Source: Anoplolepis gracilipes (lineage: Eukaryota; Arthropoda; Insecta; Hymenoptera; Formicidae). Taken from it: 64,000 nt of DNA. Numbering within the stretch: position 1 is the first letter of the stretch; the number at the start of each line of letters is the position of its first letter. Under the pieces are notes generated by a model, which was not told the origin of the DNA, ran no database searches, and saw only the letters and a list, made by a program, of their open reading frames with translations. The position numbers and the translations under genes are program-made. Positions 14,151-24,340 of this stretch are shown here, in pieces. The stretch spans positions 5,309,501-5,373,500 of the forward strand of contig NC_132983.1 of the NCBI RefSeq assembly GCF_047496725.1, in the 5' to 3' direction.

Positions 14151-14672
14151 TCTAGAGACCCTCTAATAAGAGTCTCGCCACAAGGCAATCTGGCCAAAAT
14201 TCTGCGAGAGAGAAAGATATATATTCACTATCCTTTTCTCTCTTACCTAACTCTAATCCTAACCCTCTTTTAACGCGCTGATCGCTGATGTTATAATGTT
14301 TGTGATAGTAGTTTGTTTTCTCATGAAAATAAAGCAATTTATTATTTCGTGTTTTATGTGTTTATTTTTATTTTATTTTGTTAATTTTTATGCACGTAAT
14401 AAGGATTAAATTTAATTAAGGATTTTATTTAATTACAAAAAATTAAATATAAACAGTTTTTTATTATATATATTATTTTGATGTGTAAAAGCATAAAAGG
14501 ATTACAATATTTAGTTCTAAAACGTTTATTTTTTATTTATGTTACTGAAATATAATGTTTATGCTAATAGGAAGGTTAATATGATTCAAATATGAGCGGG
14601 AATTGCCCAGATATAGAGGAGCAATCAAAACTGGATATCATATGGCGAGACTCTTATTAGAGGGTCTCTAGT
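14151..14672. mobile_element. MITE-like element with perfect 28-bp terminal inverted repeats
   Basis: The left end at 14151 (tagagaccctctaataagag and 8 more bases) is matched exactly in inverse at the right end, finishing tctcta at 14672. A TA at both outer ends fits a Tc1/mariner-type TA target duplication. The interior is about 470 bases, AT-rich, with no transposase frame. It includes a short telomere-like cctaactctaatcctaaccc at 14247. It sits between the sponge start and the KEN-box gene. Confidence 0.8.
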
Positions 14673-14864
14673 TACGTCATGTTGTTACTGGAATCACTGA
14701 TTGGAGGAAAAAATCACTAAACTTGGTGAATCCACGAAAATAGCCGAGTTTCCCCTCTAGCTGTCATTCGTTCGTCCGAGTATGTCAGTGGTCGCAAAAA
14801 TTACTCCAAAACGGTTTCTAACGGCCTGTAACGGCCGTGATCCGTGATCGTATCTCGCCTCTCG

Positions 14865-14894
14865 TCACGTTTTGTCACGTTTTGTCACGTTTTA
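14865..14894 (+). promoter_or_regulatory. Tandem 10-bp GTCACGTTTT element upstream of the KEN-box gene
   Basis: GTCACGT occurs three times at 10-bp steps about 105-135 bases before the ATG at 14998. CACGT is an E-box-like core. Its position in the presumed 5' UTR or proximal promoter and its helical spacing suggest a possible protein-binding array; function is inferred only from spacing and position. Confidence 0.3.
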
Positions 14895-14997
14895 TCCTTC
14901 GATCAGTTAGAATCAGTCTCGAAGGAGGCCCTGGACAGTTCCAGGTTCGTGATAATTAAAATTAGAAAGCACGACACTTTGAGATATTACGACAAGG

Positions 14998-16129
14998 ATG
15001 CGGCCAGACTCGCGCAGCGTGTCGTTTACGTTTCACCGGGAGGTGCTCGCCGTGAAAAACTCGCCGGAGATGGTGCGGACGACGCGGAATTTTCGCCAGC
15101 GTTTGCAGGATCGATTCGAGAAGGACCGTAGCTCGACTAACGACAGTGCGAAGGAAAAATCACCGAAGGCGAAGGAAAACGATCGTGCCTGGAACAACAT
15201 CAGCCTCGGTAACGTGTCTGCCGATTCGAGACGAGCACTACGAAACGGCGCCGAAAAACTCTCTAAAACAATATCCTCCGTACGCACAACCTTCGGCACG
15301 ATATCTCAGGTAAATGCGAATTTAATGGCAAATCATGATAAGAAATTGATTTGGTTTTTTATTTCGCGTCGCTGTACTTTATCAGAAATTTTGATCATTC
15401 AATTGACATGCCACACATATTTGAATGAATATTCCTGTGTGTGATTGTATTTAATTAACAATCCTCACTAACTAATAGATGAGAGAAGAAATTTTGGAGC
15501 GTGTAAAAAAAACTTTGCCAAAGTTACATTTAAAATAAAAGCGCACAATTTGCAATCATATCTTACCAAGTATTTCAATTTGCCATTTTCATATTAATCG
15601 GTATAAAATATAATTATTTTATATAATTGTAGCAAATTAGGAGAAAGGAATTTTATTCATTAAAAACTTTATTTGCCACTACAATGTATGAAATAATATA
15701 AACTCTATGACTCCTATATACATATATATTCATAATAAAATAATTTGCTCGTAAGTCTAATAAAAAGAATTCAAGCGTAGAAAAATACTTAAATATATGA
15801 AACAAATTGTATTTTTATACATAATTTTAAACACGATAAAATTGTTTTTATAGAAATTTAGAAGTTCCACACGCAGACGTCAAAGACTGGAGGAACAGCA
15901 ATCACCATGCAACATGCAAACCCCTCAGACCCGCTCTCGCCAACTTTTGGGTCGTACGCCGACGAAACTGTACAGTCCCTTCGGCATCGAGTCGCCGAGG
16001 CACGCCTGGGATAAGGAAAACGACGCCGGCACCCCGGTACACGCTTCGTCACCGGAATGCAACACACGTTACATAAATTGCAGACCATTTCGCTTCGCAA
16101 AGGCCAAAGGATTCTCCGTGTTGAGATAA
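14998..16129 (+). CDS. Small basic protein with two KEN boxes and nine S/T-P sites; family not recognised
   Basis: Two exons, 14998-15309 and 15854-16129, joined in phase 0 across a GT-AG intron (tatag acceptor), give 195 residues. I do not recognise the family. Visible features: KEN at residues 59-61 (AKEND) and 158-160 (DKEND), and RxxL motifs at 33-36, 78-81 and 113-116. Minimal proline-directed sites are S22, S55 (SPKAK), S121, T127, T139, S145, S151, T164 and S170. A basic run (TRRRQR, 110-115) could be a nuclear signal. KEN boxes and RxxL motifs are APC/C degrons, and S/T-P sites are CDK or MAPK targets, so a cell-cycle-regulated protein is a reasonable inference. The start was chosen as the first in-frame ATG of the exon; upstream ATGs lie in other frames. 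Its promoter region faces that of sponge. A tandem 10-bp element lies just upstream. No enzyme or membrane signature. Confidence 0.62.
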
Positions 16130-16366
16130 AGAGATCAGGCGGAGAATCTTCCTAGAAAAATACTCCACGTCGATCTCTCTTTACTTACTAACGAACGCAG
16201 TCGGGATTGCGTGCCTTGTGCAACAACATTTATATAACGAATATAATTTATTTATTTGTTTAATCGCGAGAAACTCGCCGCGTACACGAGGTAAAATCTT
16301 TTTTTTTATACAAGTAGCATTTATATAGATATGCTAACGCATCTTCCGTATTCATTCCATCGCTTT

Positions 16367-16420
<54 letters not shown>

Positions 16421-17894
16421 TGGAAGAATCTATTTCTACTTTTTTATATGTATTTATATAACTATATATCTCGCGTAATAATGTATGCGAGATACGGCAG
16501 GGCAAACTCTTCGACAGCGTGTTGAGAGATTAACAGGAAAATCAAAGCGATAGTTAAAAATCTCAAAATTGTTCGCGCGAAAACGTCGAAGAAATATATA
16601 CATATGTACGAGACTTTGAAAGATTTTTTTTTTCTCTTTGATACGCACACAAGAAGTAATTTCTTGGACGATTTTTTGTTTTATAAGACTCTAAAAAATA
16701 TGTTTTAAATTATTTATATTGTAAACTGAGAATACTTTGCAAATTGTATTATTAGGTTGTATCACAATTATTCGTTTGAACGGATAGATAAGTATGGCTT
16801 TTGTCTGATGAGACAAAAAACAAGATAAAAACACGCAACTTTTCGATTAGTATTAGATCTGTATTTTAGAGAGATTATATCTCGTTTATTTATCTATCCT
16901 TTTCGACGAAGTTATCATGTAAAATATTCTCAGTTTATATTTTATTAAGATGATACGAATGTATATTTAATTATATATCCTCGCGAGATATGTAACACAC
17001 ACACACACACACACACACACCTATATAAGCGTTCTCTTTTCAAAGAGAAATCATTACTTTAAAAATAATGAAACTAAGGCAGCTCCAAAATATATTCGGC
17101 CTCGATATAGCCCTGCTCTCAAGCTATCACATATCTATAATATTAATTTATTGGCACATAATAAAATTTTTTATCGAAAAAATTTATTTCACATTTATCG
17201 AAAGCGACAGGGCCTGGGGCCTGGGCTCCCTGGGGATACGTTCTTGAACCATCCCAACCTTCGCGACACATTATGGCGTCCGATCGCGTTGTAATTGTAA
17301 CGCAGAACATATAAGTTCGAAACTCGTGGTCAGTTGAATTGTTCATCGATCACGCGGAATTTACGTCGCGCGAAATCGCGGAGTGCAACGAGTGCATCGT
17401 TCGCGTTCAGTGTCGGAGTTCCTGGTGAAACTGGATTCCGCGTTCTCGAGTGTATTGAAAACCCGCGAAAGGGATAACGTAAATTTACATATATTCAGCG
17501 ATATAATCGCGATCCGTTGCAAGTTCCCTCTCTAGTTGGACCGGAGATCACTATCGTGGCCATCTTTTTTTTCTCTCGGCTAAAGAGATATCAACTTTTG
17601 CGTGAACCTAGTCTGGGCGATCAGCCGAACGATTAATTCCTTGATACATACGTATATATATGTATCATACGTCATATATCATTCTCGCTTTTGTGCATCC
17701 GTGTTTCGCCTGGAAGGCGATCCCGTGAAGCCATCAAGTTTGACTCAATCGCTACTAGCAATAAGTATGCGTCCTCGACGACCTAAAACGCCTAAATGCT
17801 CCCAGGATCAAAACGTGAAGCAGCTAAACTAACAATAAGACCGGTGAGAATGAAGGAGACCGAGTTCCTCATTTTATCCAATATATTATATATT

Positions 17895-17935
<41 letters not shown>

Positions 17936-18121
17936 ACATAACATTATTATGCTAATAATTTAAAAAATTATTTCGGTTATTTTATATCTTTCTTTAGTGA
18001 CTGGAATTTGCTTTATGACAGGGTAACAAGATCCTACTCTTCGCGTAACGATAGATTGATTCGCGATCGGATTATCGGATATACAAATGTCAAATGTGCA
18101 GCTTGCTCGCGACACGTGTAC

Positions 18122-18264
18122 CGGGTACCGGCAGAAATGGTGTCCGTCGGCAATTTCAGGATCACACGCATACACATGAAGTTAGTACATATGTATACGT
18201 ATGATTTCTGTTGTATGTGTGTAACGCTGAAGTTGTCGACGGACACCATTTCTGCCGGTACCCG
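18122..18264. repeat. Foldback hairpin with a perfect 28-bp stem, possible small-RNA precursor
   Basis: Bases 18122-18149 are exactly complementary to 18237-18264 (cgggtaccggcagaaatggt and 8 more). Weaker pairing continues inwards to about 18180/18206, leaving a loop of about 25 bases. The stem is not simple-sequence or AT-rich, unlike nearby palindromes. Its size fits a miRNA-type or hairpin-RNA precursor, or a small foldback element. Expression cannot be judged here. Confidence 0.55.
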
Positions 18265-21200
18265 TACTCGCGCCGACGCTCGTATAAAAATTTCCACGCG
18301 TGTTTCGTGAACGGGGATCGTCCACGGGGTGAGGGGGATTTTGTAAAGCATCCTTGTTTACTTTGATCTATATTTATACTCGGCGATGGTAATAACGCCA
18401 AGTCCGTATTCCATCCAGTTTCCGGGTTTTATTTCTCTCGTCTCTTACGGTGAAGCAAACCGGACCAGATTTTGCAAGGTTAGAATTCTTTGGCGCGTAT
18501 TACGTTATGTCGACGAGAGCCACGCGTTGTTATGTTACGTGATACTCTCGGATTAGTCACTTACATTCACCGATTATGTGGCGTTTTATTAGCGCAAATA
18601 GACTTAAAATAAATCGTGTGGATTTCCTCGTGCGATCTTTTCCTTCTGCGAAAGAAATTCGATATGAAACACTCTCAGGAATGCATCGACATCGTGAAAT
18701 TACAAAAGTATATTTGCATCACCTTTGTACATTGGCATTTGATGACTTAAACGATAGACGGAGCTTGATATCTGTAAATCTGACAAATTTAAAAAAAAAA
18801 AACAACAATTAATCATGTCAGTATCAAATTAATTTAGCATGATTGTATTTGGATTTTTTTTTTACTGTCACGATGCACGAATATCTAGATACGACACACA
18901 CGCAACGTAAGTACACTTCGAATATGCGTAACTTTATTCTGTGACATTTCTGACATGCTTCGGAGCGTCAGCTGTTGTGGTTTTGAGTTTTTTTTTTTTT
19001 TTTAGTCAATCTACGAAACTTCAAAACTGTACTATTGAATTCTTCAAAAACATCATTCTATCTTTATTCTCTGGAATATAAAATAAAGATAGAATGAAAA
19101 TATTTGTAGTATAAGGAGGTAAAAGAGAAATGTTGTTCACCTAGAAAAAAAAATTATGAATTAGCGACAAGAGGCAAAACATGTCGTTTACTCGCTCCCT
19201 TCGTGGGGCAGGGCGTGTTTTCCCGCTCAATTTTGGCGGGGCGGGAAAGAGAGGGGAAGGGGGGGGGAGGGAGGAAACATGACAGCAGGAGCGGTGCATT
19301 GTAGCGCAATGCAGTGTCCTATAATTCGCTCGTGCGATTCTGCAGATCCGTTTCTCCTTAACTTGGCAAGAATATAATTCCGCGAACAAGCTTGTCACGC
19401 ACAGCCGCCCACGTGTTTATCGTGCGATAATTGAATATTAAAAAATATGTGTCACATGTATAGGAAAACGTTGCCCAAAAATCGCAAAGAAAAAAACATT
19501 CATTAATATTTCAAATCCAAAATATATTTATATCAGTAATCTGAAATTTTCTATACCTATTTCTTCATATATAATTTATTTCTAAATTTTCGTACACGCA
19601 CAGATGCAAAACGCTCATCCGTCTCATGTTCGAAACACGCAAAGTGACGCGATGCCGAATTCGTTGCGCAATTTTAATCGACGTCACTGTTATTAGATAT
19701 AAACTCGTCGTCGTCGTCGTCGTCGTCGACGATAAAGCGCAGACGTGTGAAACGACCTTGCGGCTTGGGAAAACAAACAAAATACGCGAGACGCGGAAAA
19801 TGACTATCGCGCGTACGCGGAGCCTTTCGTGACAGAGAGCCGTTGCATTTTCGTTGACCTCGTGACTGAGAGAGCCTACCGAACGATCGACGTAACTGAG
19901 GTGCACTTGCGATGTTCGCCGTCCCTTCTTGGGACGCTGCTTTAAGGTATATTATCAGTAGGTTCCTTTTAAGCGAGCGGCGGGGCGAGGCGGGAGGAGG
20001 GGAGGGGGGGTATCTGTGAGATATTTAATAAATCCTCTGTAAAATATATTTGTTAACGAGAGAGAACAAGAGACGAGAGAAATGGATGTGTTTATCGATT
20101 CGTTCCAAAAAAAAAAAAAAAGACTCATTTCGAGATACATTTTCACCTATTCTCTAGTGTAAACTCGAAAGTTTAATAATATTTAAATGAAAAGAATAAA
20201 AAGTATTAATGTAGAATCATCTGCAAGATTAATTTTTTAATATTAACATTTTAGAAGCGTCAGAAAATTTTATTCTCGATGCATCATACGTCAAACATGA
20301 TTATCGAATTACACCTTATATCTCTCTTAAATATCTTTTCGTAAAGATTATATTATGCTTATTCATCCTCTGTTTGTAAAATAAATCGAATTTATTAATT
20401 TGTCACGAAACGAAAATGATTTCGCCTGAATGGTCGGGATAATTTCACGCATTTACGTGCGGCAAAATAGCCCGCTTATTTCTGACAATCGTCTATTTCT
20501 CGACGTGTATGACAAGGATACGGGGACTATATTCTTGGCTAAGATTTATGAAACGTTCCGCGAGACACGTGCGAGCGATTATTTTATAACAGTCTATCTT
20601 AACGTCGTGCAATGCGTTTCCGTGTTACAAGACCTTTAATTTCGTATGCGCCGATCGATCTTTTTTGCCCGAGAACTTGCACGAGAGAACACGTGCGCGA
20701 TAGCACACAGGAAAAGCTTTGCGGCAATCGCGTGTTTTGCAACCGTCATCGAAAGTGGGACATATTTTGTCGCGTTCACGTAACGTCTTCGTAAAGAGGA
20801 GCGGCAAACTATCCGTTCCAGAAAACGCTTTAAGGTTTCGAGCCTGTTAAATTTTATTCCGGAATAATAAATTGGCACACATACGCCAGAATTCTCGAGA
20901 GTCCGACCCCATTATATTCCTTCATCGAAACGCAGAGAGCGATTTTAGTATCATTAAATAATACATGTATTTATTCAATATCAATAAAAAAGCGTAAAGA
21001 GTGCTTGCGCTCTATAAATGAAAGCAAAAGAGGGAGAAAAAAAATCGACGCTTTGTCGTGATGTAGCGTCATGTTGAAAAAAAATGTTTATAAAAGATCC
21101 ATAGGATATTAAAACATGTTTTAACGTTCTACGAATCTCTTGTAAATATTTTTTAAATGTATAATTCCTTCATCGAAACGCAGAGAGCGTTTTTATTATT

Positions 21201-21414
21201 AAATTACTACTTAACCCTTATTTAGTATTTGTGGGTCATATTTGTCTGTGATATTTTCAACGTCAATTTTTCAAAAAAAAACAACAAATAATCATAAAAT
21301 AATATATTGAGGTAAATTATTTTTCAAACTTATTATTTTAGTCTTTATTTAGAATGTTCAAAGAAGGTATATACATTTTTTCAGATTTTTTAAAACACCT
21401 TTACATATTAATAA

Positions 21415-21684
21415 ACTTACAGGGTGTATATTACTCCCGGGAAAAACCTGGAAAACCTGGTATTCTCAGGGAATTTTATTATACCTTGAAAAATCATGGA
21501 ATTCTCATGGAATTTCGTTAGGATTCAGGGAATTTAAAAAAATGTCAAAGAAGTACTTATTTAAAAATTTTTTTTAAATAATTTAAAATATTTTAAGTTT
21601 AAAATATCTGCTTAAAATATATATTTTTTGTTTATGTCAAAAAGAATTTTTTTTTACAGAATTTGAGTATACACCCTGACTTAT
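21415..21684. mobile_element. Small MITE with 11-bp inverted ends and 5-bp target duplication
   Basis: The left end cagggtgtata (21420-21430) and right end tatacaccctg (21669-21679) are inverse copies. ACTTA occurs directly outside both ends (21415-21419 and 21680-21684), a 5-bp target-site duplication. The interior has repeated ggaatt/aacctgg words and no coding frame. The exact family was not identified. Confidence 0.75.
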
Positions 21685-22035
21685 CGAAAATACGCCGACC
21701 CACCTGTACAGTTGGAAGGTGCCAAAAATAACAATACGGAGTAAGGGTTAATATCGATAGAAAAAAAAAAAAAAAAAAAAGGCAAAAGATACAATTACGT
21801 ATATTTGACGTGCGAAAAGAATTAGGAGCTAAAAATACACCATTTAACGGTGGGAGATAAATCAATTGGCCGTGGCGAAAAATTGCTGCATCGCGATAGC
21901 GACTCCTTCCGACATTATTTTCGCTTATCGCGAGGTAGATAACGCGCCGCGACGACGGTAAAATGAAAGGAAAAAGAGGGAGGAAAAACGAAGGAATCGC
22001 GGCGGGATTCGCGCGCATGCCGCCATACGTCATAC

Positions 22036-22072
22036 GGCGGGAGATGGCGGGAGACGGCGGGAGACGGCGGGA
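22036..22072 (+). promoter_or_regulatory. Four GGCGGGA motifs at exact 10-bp spacing
   Basis: GGCGGGA begins at 22036, 22046, 22056 and 22066, inside the CpG island upstream of Sex-lethal. The motif resembles the core of E2F sites and GC boxes. The 10-bp step is about one helical turn, which would put all four on the same DNA face. It may also be only a short tandem repeat. Confidence 0.35.
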
Positions 22073-22299
22073 TCATCCTCGTGCAATAGCGTCCGTGCTT
22101 CGTGCCCAAGCGTTCCGCGAGAGGGTGTTCCGCGAGGCAGGTCAGGGCTGGACGGCTTTGGGTTCAGTCTGTTGGTGTGCCTGCGGCGTGTTGGTTGCGT
22201 GCCGCGGCTTTCATCTCCCTGTCGCACATCCGCGCGCGCGCGCGCGCGCGCTACACACACACACACACACACACACAGGCGCACGCGCACGCATTCCGC

Positions 22300-22462
22300 C
22301 GCGTCGTCGGTTGCGCGCGTCGCATTCGCACAGCTACTCGCAGGTATAGGCATCGTCGCGGCACACCGCGATAATCGTCAGGCCACCCGTTCTCTCCGCG
22401 CTCCGCCGAGGTCTCGAGCGCAGCCGGCGCCGGTCGAGGATCCCGAGGCTGCACCTGGTTAG
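22300..22462 (+). promoter_or_regulatory. CpG-rich candidate promoter and non-coding first exon of Sex-lethal
   Basis: From about 21,960 to 22,620 the composition changes abruptly to CpG-rich. A strong donor-like site, AG then GTGAGAG, falls at 22462/22463. A matching acceptor (cacacacag) ends at 24027, just upstream of the Sxl ATG at 24213, so 24028-24212 may be the 5' UTR of the first coding exon. ORFs across the island on both strands look like composition artefacts. The transcription start itself cannot be placed from sequence. Confidence 0.4.
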
Positions 22463-23184
22463 GTGAGAGCGCGTCCCTGCTTCTCTCGGAACCGCTAATT
22501 CGTACCCCGCCGCGTAGCCCGGCGGAGCGCGGCGCGACGAGCGCGCGCGGCCGATTATCGTGGGTGTTGGACGTACGAAGCGCGCGCGGGATGCTGACAG
22601 TACGAAGCGCGCTTACATAATTATCCGTCCTTGTTGGTGTGCACTAGAGCGGCGCATGACGGGACGCGACGCGACGCGAGAAGAGAGCCTCCTCGTCCGC
22701 CCGCCTTGATTCGCCACTAGGTTCTCTCCCCGGGTATGTACACATATGCAGTAGACTATACACACGCCGTGCACACACATACACACACACACACACATAC
22801 ACACACGCATATACGTGCATACACGTAACGTGGTCTTTTCCCTCCCCTCCCCTCCCCTCTTTTTCCACATTCGCTCTCTGCGTTCCACTTCCTCTATCTC
22901 TCTCTCGCTCTCTCTTTCTCGCTTCCTCCCAGGGTACGCCTGTGCATATCCCTTGCTCCCTTTTCCCTCTCCCTCCCTCCGTATCCTACAACGGCGCTTG
23001 GTCGATTCACGAATCCGCTGGGCTACTATTCCCCGGGCATCTTCAAAATAAGGCCAAAAGGTTACCGGTCCTCGGCAAGTTTGAAAATTCCATATCTCCC
23101 CCTTCCCTTTCGCCTTCTGTTTTTATTGTCGCCTTTTGTTGACGACGACGATAGGGGAACGACGTTGCGCGATGTCGTTTAAAT

Positions 23185-23360
<176 letters not shown>

Positions 23361-23575
23361 CGCGATCGCGATCGAAAGTCGACGTTTCGTAAACATAGAC
23401 GAATACGCGGAAATTTTTTTTGTCCCCTCCTAGCTGTCTACTCGCGCGTTTCGTGATTCAATGTGAATGAATGAGCGCGTAACTCTGTCGAGACGGCTCG
23501 TCGTACGAATTCCCGCGATCGGCGCTCAATGAAATTCGATATCGCACGGTGTCATTGCACGACCGCCCGATTATG

Positions 23576-23630
<55 letters not shown>

Positions 23631-24212
23631 AATTACTGAGAAAATATATACGCGTATATATATTTTCTCGAAACACCTCGATTGTGCCGGTTGTTTATCC
23701 GCATTGGAGTCTTTTCGGTGAAATTAAAAAAATTAAGTCTGTTGGAGGATACTGAGAATTAAATTATCGAGTATACGCTACGTTAAAGTTTAGTACAACG
23801 AAAAGTAGGGCAAAGTATGCGCTATCAATCGGTGCTATAAAATTTCCAACACTTACACACACTTGAAAGCGCCCAGAAATTATTATATAGCGTTTTATTT
23901 TGTTTCTAGAATTTTGCAAGCAATTTGTTACTTGTTATCACGCCCACTTTGTATCTTTGATTTTTTGCCCGCTATATGATTCTGTTTTATCCTTACTTGC
24001 CTTTGTTTGTTTGTTTCTCACACACAGGTCTGGCATCAATACATATATATTGCACATTTATTTTCTATTTATTTTGAGATTGCTTAGAGAGAAAGAGAGA
24101 GAGAGAGAGAGAAAGATGAGAGCGTTCGAAAGCGCAGGGCCTACGAGCGTGGCAGCGTTCCTGTACGAGGAAGACGTAGTAATGAATTTGTTTATATTTT
24201 TTGTATTTGCCG

Positions 24213-24297
24213 ATGATCCCGTCGACGGTTGTTTCACTGGACGGTACCAGTTGGAGTATACAACAGCAATCGCAAGCCCAATTACTGGTGATCGCGC

Positions 24298-24340
<43 letters not shown>

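Larger units (their letters stand above)
16130..21960. other. Intergenic region without a supported gene
   Basis: It contains (TA)n at about 16368-16418, (AC)n at 16995-17020, a T36 run at about 17899-17934, the hairpin at 18122-18264, CpG-richer patches at 17.3-17.6 kb, 19.2-19.4 kb and 20.4-20.8 kb, G-rich runs at 19240-19275 and 19978-20010, a 25-bp direct repeat at 20917/21165, and the MITE at 21.4 kb. Open frames here are short and not protein-like. Confidence 0.5.

Noticed and set aside
14247..14270. Telomere-like cctaa words
   Set aside because: Only a few imperfect units inside the MITE interior; far too short for a telomeric or interstitial telomeric array.
13282..14273. Several frames of 100-170 residues around the sponge start
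   Set aside because: CpG-island composition artefacts; only the 12-codon MWTTTKTTKYGV start joins in phase to the SH3 exons.
16260..16525. Frames with long Tyr-Ile repeats here and at many other sites
   Set aside because: Translations of (TA)n microsatellites.
17143..17346. 67-residue minus-strand frame with a GWDGSRTYPQGAQAPGP stretch
   Set aside because: No splice sites, homologous motif or neighbouring exon; it may be chance in a slightly GC-richer patch.
21963..22462. Overlapping Arg/Ala-rich frames in the CpG island upstream of Sxl
   Set aside because: Open on both strands because of high GC; they include CA and CG repeats and end at the inferred donor. Best read as promoter and 5' UTR.
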